Made by a program: the position numbers and the translations under genes
Notes under the pieces: model-generated
What the model was told of the DNA's origin: nothing
Seen by the model: only the letters and a program-made list of their open reading frames with translations
Database searches by the model: none
Shown: piece by piece, positions 26,340 to 34,217 of the stretch
How the letters are laid out: each line of letters starts with the position of its first letter
Position numbering within the stretch: position 1 is the stretch's first letter
Origin: M55B112 sp040903745
Lineage (GTDB): Bacteria; Bacteroidota; Bacteroidia; Bacteroidales; GCA-2748055
Assembly (NCBI GenBank): GCA_040903745.1
Contig: JBBDUV010000092.1
Span: 21,932-85,931, forward strand
Length of the DNA stretch: 64,000 nt
Reading direction: 5' to 3'

Positions 26340-27041
26340 ATGCAGGAGAAGAGTTATAATGCTGATAACTGCATTGATAATCCAAAATCGGTTTTTACAG
26401 TGCTTACTCCAAAGGAAAAGGAGTTTCTGAAACAGAACTATACATGTGCCTTTTACAAGAAGGGGGAGATCATTTTCAAAGAGGGTGATAAGCCCATCGG
26501 ACTGATGAGTCTTTCAGAAGGTAAAGTGAAAATTTTCAAGGAAGGAGTGGGTGGCCGGGAACAGATTGTACGTATGGCAAAACCGGTTGGCTTTATAGGT
26601 TACCGCGCACTGTTCGCTGAAGAGAATCACACTGCTACCGGAGTGGCCATTGAAGATTCCGTGGCCTGTATCATTAACAAGGATAGCCTCTACAAAGTAA
26701 TGCGCAGCAATCCGGAACTGGCCATCAGTATCGTAAAATCCTTTGCTACTGAACTTGGATTTTCAAATCAGCGCACTGTTACACTCACACAAAAACATAT
26801 CCGGGGCCGGCTTGCCGAATCACTGATTTTTCTGAAAGATACTTACGGGAACGAGGATGACGAAAAAACCATCAAGATCTATCTTTCCAGGGAAGATGTT
26901 GCCAATTTATCGAATATGACAACCTCCAATGCTATTCGCACCCTCTCCTCTTTCGCCCAGGAAGGTATTATTTCCATTGACGGACGCAAAATTAAGATCC
27001 TGGATTTGCAGAAGCTGGAAAGGATCAGTGACCTTGGATAG
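26340..27041 (+). CDS. Crp/Fnr-family transcriptional regulator
   Basis: 233 residues. The N-terminal cyclic-nucleotide-binding-like beta-roll covers about residues 15-140 (YKKGEIIFKEGDKPIGLMSL). A dimerisation helix and a C-terminal winged HTH at about 165-228 follow (LSREDVANLSNMTTSNAIRT as recognition region). The cAMP phosphate-binding Arg/Ser signature of Crp and the four cysteines of Fnr are not present, so the effector is unknown; many Bacteroidota homologues respond to redox or nitrosative signals without a cluster. It is followed 33 bp later by a lipid A-type acyltransferase on the same strand. Confidence 0.9.
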   Translation: MQEKSYNADNCIDNPKSVFTVLTPKEKEFLKQNYTCAFYKKGEIIFKEGDKPIGLMSLSEGKVKIFKEGVGGREQIVRMAKPVGFIGYRALFAEENHTATGVAIEDSVACIINKDSLYKVMRSNPELAISIVKSFATELGFSNQRTVTLTQKHIRGRLAESLIFLKDTYGNEDDEKTIKIYLSREDVANLSNMTTSNAIRTLSSFAQEGIISIDGRKIKILDLQKLERISDLG

Positions 27042-27074
27042 GCCTCACAACTGTCTCTTCAAAGAAAAGACGGG

Positions 27075-27995
27075 ATGAAATATCTTGCTTACATTATTGT
27101 CTCTGCGAACCTGCGTCTACTCGCAATCCTTCCCCGTCCGCTTTTATACCAAATAGCGAACCTCGTCAGTTTTACACTTAACCATCTTGCCAGCTACAGA
27201 AAGAGGATAATAACCGAAAATCTGAAGAATGCTTTTCCGGAAGAACCTGATTCGAAGATTCAATCAATTCGGAAAAAATTCTACCGTCACCTGGCAGATT
27301 TGATCATTGAAACAGCTATGATCCAGTATTACTCCCGGGCAAAGTTGATGAAGATGTTCGTCTTCGTTAATCCGGAACTGTTGGAAAAGTATTACAATGA
27401 AGGCAGGCATGTGATTGTGATGGGGGGGCATTACAATAACTGGGAATGGTCATCTCCATTTTCCATTACATTCAAACACCAGGTAATCGGAGTTTATAAA
27501 CCCCTTCACAATAGCTATTTTGACAAAGCATACAGGAGAACCCGATCCCGTTTTGGGGCCGATATCGTACCAATGGGGGGTATCGTGAAAAAGCTGTTCG
27601 AATACAGCAATATAAAAATCCCTACAATTACAGGTATGGTAGGAGATCAGCGCCCAGCAAAGAAGCAGATACAATATTGGACCGATTTTCTAAACCAGAA
27701 GACTGCAATGTATACGGGCAGTGAAAAATTAGCCAAAAAATTTGATGCCGTTGTTGTGTTTATTCATGTAGGCAAAGTGAGAAGAGGTACATACACTGCA
27801 ACCCTGAAATTGATTACGGAAAACCCATCTGATGCAGCCCCCAATGAGATCACTGAAAAATATACCAGGCTACTCGAAAATATGATTCTTGAAGAACCGG
27901 CGCACTGGCTCTGGAGCCACCGCAGGTGGAAGTTCACCTATGAGCAATGGTTGAAGATGAATCCCTCTGCTTTCTCCACAGATCCCTTAGTTTAA
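27075..27995 (+). CDS. Lysophospholipid/lipid A acyltransferase (LpxL/HtrB family)
   Basis: 306 residues. This family adds late acyl chains to lipid A or related lipids at the inner membrane. The catalytic HX4E motif is visible in GGHYNNWEW (His119, Glu124). The N-terminal hydrophobic anchor and the NLKNAFPEE segment near residue 55 are typical, as is the substrate-binding KKQIQYWTDFLNQKTAMYTG block. Its last 62 bp overlap tail-to-tail with a glycosyltransferase gene on the other strand (27934-27995), and both products belong to envelope lipid/LPS assembly. Confidence 0.9.
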   Translation: MKYLAYIIVSANLRLLAILPRPLLYQIANLVSFTLNHLASYRKRIITENLKNAFPEEPDSKIQSIRKKFYRHLADLIIETAMIQYYSRAKLMKMFVFVNPELLEKYYNEGRHVIVMGGHYNNWEWSSPFSITFKHQVIGVYKPLHNSYFDKAYRRTRSRFGADIVPMGGIVKKLFEYSNIKIPTITGMVGDQRPAKKQIQYWTDFLNQKTAMYTGSEKLAKKFDAVVVFIHVGKVRRGTYTATLKLITENPSDAAPNEITEKYTRLLENMILEEPAHWLWSHRRWKFTYEQWLKMNPSAFSTDPLV

Positions 27996-28722
27996 GGTAC
28001 TTTAATCTTACCTCGCGTGCAGCGAGTCTGCTGATGGTAAATCCTGCATAGCCTTCAAGAAAGCCCAATCTGATAATAAAATCATTCGTGAACCGCCAAC
28101 TGGTATGTAAAATTCTTTTCGGCACATTGGTACGAACACCCCGATTAAAATAGGATTGTGCAAGGATAGAGGAGAATTTTTCAAGTTGTATTACATGTTC
28201 TTCAATAGAGTAATATGAATAATGCAAAAGATCCCCTCTCAAATACCTCCTTTTAGTTCCGGGATAAAGGATAAACTTATCATGCGGGTTCATTCCACCC
28301 CAATGGCCCTTTCTTGAGTCCCACAATCGCAACTTTCTGGATGGATACCAGGTAGTATGGCGAATCCATTTACCGCAATAATTGGTTAAACGGTTAAAAT
28401 AGTATCCATCGTACTGCCAGTTATTCTTGACCCCAAGAATAGACTCCCTAAGCTGCTCAGACAATGCTTCATCAGCATCAAGTGATAAAATATGAGGATA
28501 CCTGGCCTGAGTGATCGCCCAGTTTTTCTGATCAATATGACTGCGGAAAGTGTGTGGAATAAATCGAGCACCTTTCTGTACGCAAATCTCTTCAGTGCGA
28601 TCGATTGAGTATGAATCGACCACAACGATGTCGTCCGCCACATCCATAACTGAATCAAGACATCTGCCTATATTCTTTTCTTCGTTGTATGTTATTACAA
28701 CTACTGAGAGATTTATCTTCAT
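27934..28722 (-). CDS. Glycosyltransferase family 2, LPS-core type (WaaE/KdtX-like)
   Basis: 262 residues. GT-A fold with the N-terminal SVVVITYNEEKNIGRCLDS, nucleotide contacts in IVVVDSYSIDRTEEI and the metal-binding SLDADEAL. The C-terminal QLEKFSSILAQSYFNRG and ITRLGFLEGYAGF-like helices are those of lipooligosaccharide core glycosyltransferases. It starts one base after the murF-alr stop and so is the last gene of the tdk-murF-alr-GT unit. Its 3' end overlaps the convergent acyltransferase by 62 bp. Sugar and acceptor are unknown. Confidence 0.88.
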   Translation of the reverse strand: MKINLSVVVITYNEEKNIGRCLDSVMDVADDIVVVDSYSIDRTEEICVQKGARFIPHTFRSHIDQKNWAITQARYPHILSLDADEALSEQLRESILGVKNNWQYDGYYFNRLTNYCGKWIRHTTWYPSRKLRLWDSRKGHWGGMNPHDKFILYPGTKRRYLRGDLLHYSYYSIEEHVIQLEKFSSILAQSYFNRGVRTNVPKRILHTSWRFTNDFIIRLGFLEGYAGFTISRLAAREVRLKYLKLRDLWRKQRDSSSTIAHR

Positions 28723-31182
28723 CTATTCCCTTATATAAATCCGCTTCACCCGTTCCGGGATACTCGTTAATACCTCATATACTATTGTATCCAGCCGGTC
28801 GGCCATTGCTGAAACCGGGCAACTCATTCCAAATAACTCAACATTATCACCAACAGTTGCATCTGTATCTGTAATATCCAGCATGGTCATATCCATGCAA
28901 ATATTGCCAATAGTAGGAACAAAAGTACCATTAAGGTAGAAAGCATAATTCCCGTTACCCAGTTGCCTGTTGATCCCATCTGCATAACCAACCGGTATGG
29001 TGGCAATCCTTGAACGGCGCTTAACAATGCCACTTCTTCCATACCCAACTGCATCACCAGGTTCAATCTCCCTGATCTGTGAAATAATGGTTTTAAAAGT
29101 GCTCGCCGGCTCCAATTTATTACTAAATCCCTGTCCATATAATCCGATTCCAATTCTTACCATATCAAGTTGGAGGTCCGGAAAACGCTCAATACCTGCA
29201 GAGTTGAGCGCATGTAGCATAAAATCACCCCCGATAACAGCTTCGATTGGTCGGGCCATTCGATTTAAATCTGCCACTTGCTGACGGGTGAACCGATCAA
29301 GCGAAAGATTATCGCTTCCTGCGAGGTGGGTGAAAAGACTCTTTACCTGTATATCCTTGACATTAAGATTGTCGCATAACCATTCAATATCCCTTTCTTC
29401 AAACCCCAGTCGATGCATCCCTGTGTCCATCTTAATATGTACGGGCTGTTCTGACAACCCCATGTAACGGCACTCCTTTATATACCGCTCCAGCCCTTCC
29501 CTGCTAAATATCTCAGGCTCAAGTTGGTTTTCCAGCAACTTCCTGTAATCGTCCAGGTCTGTATTCATTACCATAACAGGCAGATGAACTCCCGACTTTC
29601 GTAGCCTGACACCTTCATCGGGGAATGCCACAGCCAGGTAATCAATATTTTCATGCTGCAGGAACTCCGCGACCTCATGAGCACCCGCCCCGTAAGAAGC
29701 CGCTTTGACCATGACCATCACCTTCGTAGAAGGCTCCAGAAGGGACCTGAAATAATTCAAGTTGTGAACCATATTACTGATATTGATCTCAAGCACAGTC
29801 TTGTGATACTGAAGCTGAAGCGCCTTGGTGATGTCTTCAAAATGAAATCTCCTGGCTCCCTTTATAAGAACTGCGGAACCTTCAATTTCCCGGGTATCAA
29901 AATCACGTAAAAATGATTCCGTATCCCTAAAAAAGCACGTTCCCGTGGGAAAGAGATTCTGCTGACCAGTAATATTCTCACCGATACCATAGATCTGATG
30001 TACGCTTTTGAATTTCAGCATGGCAGCAACCTCGGTATAAAGATCTTCATCCTTCATGCCGCTCTGGAAAAGGTCCGACAGGATGACAATCTTTTTTTTA
30101 TGTCTGTGCTGCTGCATCAATATGTCGAGCGCAACCCCCAGGCCAGTGAGATCAGAATTATAGACATCGTTGACAAGGGTTGAATCGTGAATTCCCTTGA
30201 GTGTTTCAAGTCGCATCTCAACAAGTTCAATCTTCTGTAGCAATTGATCGATACGAGAAAACCCAACCCCCAATTCTGCGAGCAGGACCATCGAATGAAT
30301 CATGTTCTCGACAGAGGCATCGTCGGAAAAGGGTAACAAAAACTGGTATTGTTGCCCACCGGTAGTAAGTTTCAGATCACTTTTCCCATCGGCCGATCTG
30401 GAAACAGAGCAGGCATAAACGGCATTACCTGACAAAGACCAGCTTACTTTCTCAACATTCATACCTTGCAAAAATAGCTCAATGCCCTTTCCGTCAACTT
30501 CAGTATCCGCTCTGTATATCAGTTTTTTGCATTTACGAAACAGTTGCAACTTCTCAGTCAGCTTTTCACTATCTGATCTGAAATTTTCACGGTGTGCCGG
30601 TCCGATATTCGTGAGAATTCCAATAGTGGGAGCGATGATTCGTTCTAATCTCCCCATCTCGCCCGGCAAAGATATTCCAGCTTCAATTACAGCAACATTG
30701 TACCTCCCGGATAATTGCCAGAGTGACAAAGGTACTCCCAATTGAGAATTATAGCTACGGGGACTCCTTACTACCTCTGTCTCGTACTGAAGCATCTGGG
30801 ATATCCACTCCTTCACGATTGTCTTGCCGTTGCTTCCGGTAATGGCAACAACTGAACCTGCAAACGATTTTCGTCGTTCACCAGCCAATTTTTGCAGGGC
30901 TGCAAGGGTATCTTCAACTATACAAAATGAAGCTGCATTGAGGCCTTTATAGTCAGGCTCCCTGTCCGTGAGAAAAGAACGAATTCCTCGCTTATAGAGC
31001 TCTGGTATATAGTCGTTTCCATCGTGACGTTCACCACGAATGGCAATGAACATAACATATTCTATGCCAGGCAGCGATCTGCTGTCAGTAGCGAGATGCC
31101 TGACCTTGCGATCCGGATCACCTGTAACAGTTCCATCCGTAATAATACCGATCTCTTGAAATGTCAGAACATCACTGTACAT
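28723..31182 (-). CDS. murF-alr: Bifunctional MurF ligase / alanine racemase
   Basis: 819 residues from MYSDVLTFQ at 31182, one base after the tdk stop; an open extension to 31263 would lie inside tdk. N-terminal MurF (about 1-440) joins D-Ala-D-Ala to UDP-MurNAc-tripeptide, with the ATP loop ITGSNGKTIVKEW near residue 110. C-terminal alanine racemase (about 450-819) makes D-Ala from L-Ala, with the PLP lysine in MVKAASYGAGAHE (Lys493) and the catalytic Tyr region VGYGRSG. The fusion is a known Bacteroidota trait that couples D-Ala supply with its use; ddl, the step between, is at 49213. The ligase half looks divergent, as is common in these fusions. Confidence 0.93.
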   Translation of the reverse strand: MYSDVLTFQEIGIITDGTVTGDPDRKVRHLATDSRSLPGIEYVMFIAIRGERHDGNDYIPELYKRGIRSFLTDREPDYKGLNAASFCIVEDTLAALQKLAGERRKSFAGSVVAITGSNGKTIVKEWISQMLQYETEVVRSPRSYNSQLGVPLSLWQLSGRYNVAVIEAGISLPGEMGRLERIIAPTIGILTNIGPAHRENFRSDSEKLTEKLQLFRKCKKLIYRADTEVDGKGIELFLQGMNVEKVSWSLSGNAVYACSVSRSADGKSDLKLTTGGQQYQFLLPFSDDASVENMIHSMVLLAELGVGFSRIDQLLQKIELVEMRLETLKGIHDSTLVNDVYNSDLTGLGVALDILMQQHRHKKKIVILSDLFQSGMKDEDLYTEVAAMLKFKSVHQIYGIGENITGQQNLFPTGTCFFRDTESFLRDFDTREIEGSAVLIKGARRFHFEDITKALQLQYHKTVLEINISNMVHNLNYFRSLLEPSTKVMVMVKAASYGAGAHEVAEFLQHENIDYLAVAFPDEGVRLRKSGVHLPVMVMNTDLDDYRKLLENQLEPEIFSREGLERYIKECRYMGLSEQPVHIKMDTGMHRLGFEERDIEWLCDNLNVKDIQVKSLFTHLAGSDNLSLDRFTRQQVADLNRMARPIEAVIGGDFMLHALNSAGIERFPDLQLDMVRIGIGLYGQGFSNKLEPASTFKTIISQIREIEPGDAVGYGRSGIVKRRSRIATIPVGYADGINRQLGNGNYAFYLNGTFVPTIGNICMDMTMLDITDTDATVGDNVELFGMSCPVSAMADRLDTIVYEVLTSIPERVKRIYIRE

Positions 31183-31183
31183 C

Positions 31184-31777
31184 TTACTTACTTTTTCTAT
31201 TGTTTTCCATTTCAGCATGAAAACACTTTCTGCAAAGCGGTTCATACACATTTGTTTCGCCAAGTACTACCAGCTTTTCATCTTCGGATATTCTGTGGGA
31301 ATGGTTGGCCAGACTGCCACACCTGACACAGATGGCATGCACTTTTGTTACATACTCAGCGATTGCAAGCAGGGAAGGTATCGGACCAAATGGCTTTCCC
31401 CTGAAATCCATGTCCAACCCTGCGACAATAACGCGTAACCCTTTGTTTGCAAGCTTATTACAAACTTCTACCAGCCCTTCATCAAAAAATTGTGCTTCAT
31501 CTACCGCAACCACATCCACATCGCCTGAAAGCAAGAGGATATTCTGGGCCGAATCAACAGGAGTTGATCTGATGCTATTCTCATCATGGGATACAACCTC
31601 TTCTAATGAATATCGCACATCAATTTTAGGCTTAAATATTTCTACCCGCAATCTGGCAAATTCTGCTCTCCTCAGCCTGCGAATGAGCTCCTCAGTCTTC
31701 CCCGAGAACATAGATCCACAGATCACCTCTACCCATCCTTCTTTGTTCGAATCCTTAATGGTATCTTCAAGAAACAT
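31184..31777 (-). CDS. tdk: Thymidine kinase
   Basis: 197 residues, type II thymidine kinase, which phosphorylates thymidine with ATP in pyrimidine salvage. The P-loop CGSMFSGKTEEL is near residue 20-31 and the Walker B is VAVDEAQFFDEG. The zinc lasso carries two CXXC pairs, in ICVRCG and LCRKCF. Length normal. First gene of a tight minus-strand unit with murF-alr (1-bp spacing) and a glycosyltransferase. The start MFLEDTIKDSNKEGW is the only one upstream of the P-loop strand. Confidence 0.95.
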   Translation of the reverse strand: MFLEDTIKDSNKEGWVEVICGSMFSGKTEELIRRLRRAEFARLRVEIFKPKIDVRYSLEEVVSHDENSIRSTPVDSAQNILLLSGDVDVVAVDEAQFFDEGLVEVCNKLANKGLRVIVAGLDMDFRGKPFGPIPSLLAIAEYVTKVHAICVRCGSLANHSHRISEDEKLVVLGETNVYEPLCRKCFHAEMENNRKSK

Positions 31778-31825
31778 ACCTAAAAAATCTTAATAACTCT
31801 TCCATATTTTCAATGGTTATTATTG

Positions 31826-31833
31826 TAACTTTG
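31826..31833 (+). promoter_or_regulatory. -7 promoter element of the coiled-coil/rsmI pair
   Basis: TAACTTTG matches TAnnTTTG; the predicted start near 31840 leaves a leader of about 95 nt that contains the inverted repeat at 31843-31874. Confidence 0.45.
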
Positions 31834-31842
31834 TCATCAGAT

Positions 31843-31874
31843 AAACAGGTAATATTATCTAATAATACCTGTTT
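31843..31874. repeat. Near-perfect 15-bp inverted repeat in the leader region
   Basis: Arms AAACAGGTAATATTA (31843-31857) and its complement (31860-31874) pair with one mismatch around a 2-nt loop. It lies between the predicted promoter and the ATG at 31935. Without a long T run it is more likely an operator or leader hairpin than a strong terminator. Confidence 0.6.
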
Positions 31875-31934
31875 ACCAAAATGATACCAGCAATGTACCA
31901 CTAATTAGAAGATGCGTAAACTGATCCTGTAATT

Positions 31935-32753
31935 ATGGAAATTAAACATACCATTGAAATATTGACTAAAGATATACAAGATATAGAAAATCTTGTCCGA
32001 AACCTGAATAATTATCCAACACCGCCTATAATCGAGATCGACATGGCAATGTCGAAGCTTCGGAATGTATATGAACTGCTGACGATGATCTCCTCCGATA
32101 TGAAAGCAGATATGGAAACCAACGTGGCTAACGGAAAAATAGGAGAAGAACTTGCTCCGCCAACCGAAGAACACCACATCCCCGTTGAAGAAACACGGCA
32201 TGAAAAAGATGGGGAAGAACAAGCTGCAGCGAAAGATCTGGCAAGTAAAGATGCATCGTCGAAGCTTGATGAAGAAGAACTGGCAAGAAAGGAGGCATCG
32301 TTGAAGCTTGATGAAGAAGAACTGGCAAGAAAGGAGGCATCGTTACATCTTGCTAAAGAAGAGATAGCAAGAAAAGAGGCTTCTATTAAACTTGCTGAAG
32401 AGGAACAGGCAAGAAAAGCTTCCATTGTCGCAGAGAAATTTTCTGCCAGCAAAAGTATCAATGAGAAAATATCTCCGGAAAGTAACAGAAATATATCTTC
32501 GAAGCTTACTGGTGAGCCCATCGACTCAGTAAAAAGAAATATCGGGATCAACGACCGGTTCCTTATCATCCGGGAGTTGTTGAATGGGGATAATGAAGGA
32601 TATAATCAACTTGTTCAGCAACTGGATGCATGCAAGAGCTTTGACCAGGCTCATGAACTGATCGAAGCAAACTTTCCCGATAAAATGGATCATGAAGGCG
32701 TGGATATTCTTGTAAAATTATCGCGTAGAAAATTTTTAAGCAGAAATGCCTAA
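31935..32753 (+). CDS. Hypothetical coiled-coil protein with 14-residue repeats
   Basis: 272 residues, no signal peptide. Residues 1-60 are helical. Residues about 95-165 contain a charged, Ala/Glu/Lys-rich array with a 14-residue period (consensus LDEEELARKEASLK), exactly two heptads, hence a coiled-coil rod. The C-terminal 70 residues (INDRFLIIRELLNGDNEGYN) form a helical module found in Bacteroidota hypothetical proteins. The stop overlaps rsmI by 8 bp, so translation is coupled. No known function; a cytoplasmic scaffold is possible but not shown. Confidence 0.75.
   Translation: MEIKHTIEILTKDIQDIENLVRNLNNYPTPPIIEIDMAMSKLRNVYELLTMISSDMKADMETNVANGKIGEELAPPTEEHHIPVEETRHEKDGEEQAAAKDLASKDASSKLDEEELARKEASLKLDEEELARKEASLHLAKEEIARKEASIKLAEEEQARKASIVAEKFSASKSINEKISPESNRNISSKLTGEPIDSVKRNIGINDRFLIIRELLNGDNEGYNQLVQQLDACKSFDQAHELIEANFPDKMDHEGVDILVKLSRRKFLSRNA
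32261..32344 (+). repeat. Perfect 42-bp tandem duplication inside the coiled-coil gene
   Basis: Two identical, adjacent 42-bp copies (32261-32302 and 32303-32344) encode the same 14 residues. Flanking copies are diverged. Exact DNA identity implies recent duplication or ongoing length change by slippage. Confidence 0.93.
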
Positions 32754-33420
32754 GTTATATCTGATACCAACACCTATTGGAAACCTCGAAGATATTACCC
32801 TCAGGGCATGCCGGATTCTCGGAGAGGTCGATCTGATCCTGGCAGAGGATACGCGAAAAACCAAAATCCTTCTTAATCACCTTGGGATTAGCAAACCAAT
32901 CCGATCTTATCATAAATTCAACGAGCATAAAACATTAAAAAGCATTGTCAATCAGATTGGCGAAGGAACGTCTGTTGGACTAGTCACCGACGCCGGAACG
33001 CCGGGCATCTCCGATCCGGGTTTTTTGCTGATTAGGGAGTGTATAAAAAATGAAATCATGGTTGAGTGTCTTCCGGGAGCAACTGCTTTTATCCCCGCAC
33101 TCGTTAATTCAGGACTTCCTTCAGAAAGGTTCGTTTTCGAAGGTTTTCTCCCGGCCAAAAAAGGGCGCAATAAAAGGCTGACAGCACTGCATGATGAATC
33201 CAGAACCATGGTATTCTATGAATCACCTTACCGGCTGCTAAAAACACTTGATGAGTTCAAGCACCACTTCGGCGATGACAGGCAAACTTCGGTATCACGC
33301 GAGCTGACCAAAATTCATGAAGAGACCGTTAGAGGCACAATCGCTGAACTTATCTACTACTACTCGGATCACACTGTAAAAGGAGAATTCGTAATTGTTT
33401 TAGCCGGGAAACCGACCTGA
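32746..33420 (+). CDS. rsmI: 16S rRNA (cytidine-1402 2'-O)-methyltransferase
   Basis: 224 residues, tetrapyrrole-methylase (class III) fold. The enzyme 2'-O-methylates C1402 in the 30S decoding centre. Hallmarks: LYLIPTPIGNLEDITLRA at the N terminus, AEDTRKT, SYHKFNE, GLVTDAGTPGISDPG and the FEGFLPAKKGRN block. Slightly shorter than the Escherichia coli protein, lacking its C-terminal HTH extension, as usual in Bacteroidota. The start ATG overlaps the end of the coiled-coil gene by 8 bp. Confidence 0.95.
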   Translation: MPKLYLIPTPIGNLEDITLRACRILGEVDLILAEDTRKTKILLNHLGISKPIRSYHKFNEHKTLKSIVNQIGEGTSVGLVTDAGTPGISDPGFLLIRECIKNEIMVECLPGATAFIPALVNSGLPSERFVFEGFLPAKKGRNKRLTALHDESRTMVFYESPYRLLKTLDEFKHHFGDDRQTSVSRELTKIHEETVRGTIAELIYYYSDHTVKGEFVIVLAGKPT

Positions 33421-33621
33421 TTTCAAGCAGAAAAACCTGGTTGGTAATAAAGTACCCTGACATCCCTTTTTGTTCGTTTTCGGACACCAACAATACGATT
33501 TCGTTCGATTTCAAAAACACAATGAAATCATATTTTTTATTGTATCTCTTTGTCTATCAATTTTTTGAACATTTTGGCATGCTTTATGTTCTAATGATGT
33601 CAAACGCTAAAAAAAGAAAAA

Positions 33622-34173
33622 ATGAAACCAATGATCGAAACAAAAGGAATGCGCAAGGGATCAATCGCAATGGTATTTTTGACAATGATAATGGTATCAG
33701 GCTATGGTCAGGGACTTCTATTGGAAGGGGCAGCAAAACTATTCAACTCTATAAGGTACTCTGAAAATGTTCCTGAATATGTAATATTACACACCAATTA
33801 CCTGCCTGCAATTGAGAAAAAGGGAGCTGGTTTTAGCTTAAATACCCTTGTTAACTTCTCTGAAATAGCCAACAAGGAGCTACTGGAAGTAACAAACTAC
33901 AATGAAGAGTTCTACCCAAATATAATAGCAAGCTTCACTGTCAGCGGCCTGGATGTGGCATATGAAAAAGAGATTGTAACAGAATCCTGGATGACAAAAC
34001 CATTCAGCAACGAACTGGAAGAGAGTCAGGCTATTGAGCCATGGATGACCAATGGATTTTATAAAGAACTCGAACCAAATATTGAAGTCGAGGATTGGAT
34101 GATCATCCCGGTATACGATGCTATTGAAGAATCACTGGAGGTTGAGGAGTGGATGACCCAGCCTCTGATTTAA
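33622..34173 (+). CDS. Exported protein with C-terminal WMT repeats, function unknown
   Basis: 183 residues. A hydrophobic N-terminal segment ends at VSGYGQ near residue 30, a likely signal peptide; internal ATGs at codons 4 and 10 are alternative starts. Residues about 60-115 have no known motif. The C-terminal 65 residues contain four imperfect repeats of about 20 residues built around Glu-x-Trp-Met-Thr (ESWMTKPF, EPWMTNGF, EDWMIIPV, EEWMTQPL) joined by acidic linkers. The protein stops just after the last repeat. It lies 201 bp after rsmI and is convergent with dnaB. Acidic, Trp-bearing repeats suggest binding to a partner or surface; this is speculative. Confidence 0.7.
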   Translation: MKPMIETKGMRKGSIAMVFLTMIMVSGYGQGLLLEGAAKLFNSIRYSENVPEYVILHTNYLPAIEKKGAGFSLNTLVNFSEIANKELLEVTNYNEEFYPNIIASFTVSGLDVAYEKEIVTESWMTKPFSNELEESQAIEPWMTNGFYKELEPNIEVEDWMIIPVYDAIEESLEVEEWMTQPLI

Positions 34174-34217
34174 GAAGAGCAGAACCAATCACTTTATCAA
34201 TCGCATATAAAAAGTTG

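Noticed and set aside
32012..32569. 185-codon minus-strand Ser/Ala-rich frame
   Set aside because: Antisense image of the coiled-coil repeats.
33441..33764. 107-codon frame overlapping the WMT-repeat gene start
   Set aside because: Overlaps a better-supported gene in another frame and is Asn/Lys-rich noise at its end.
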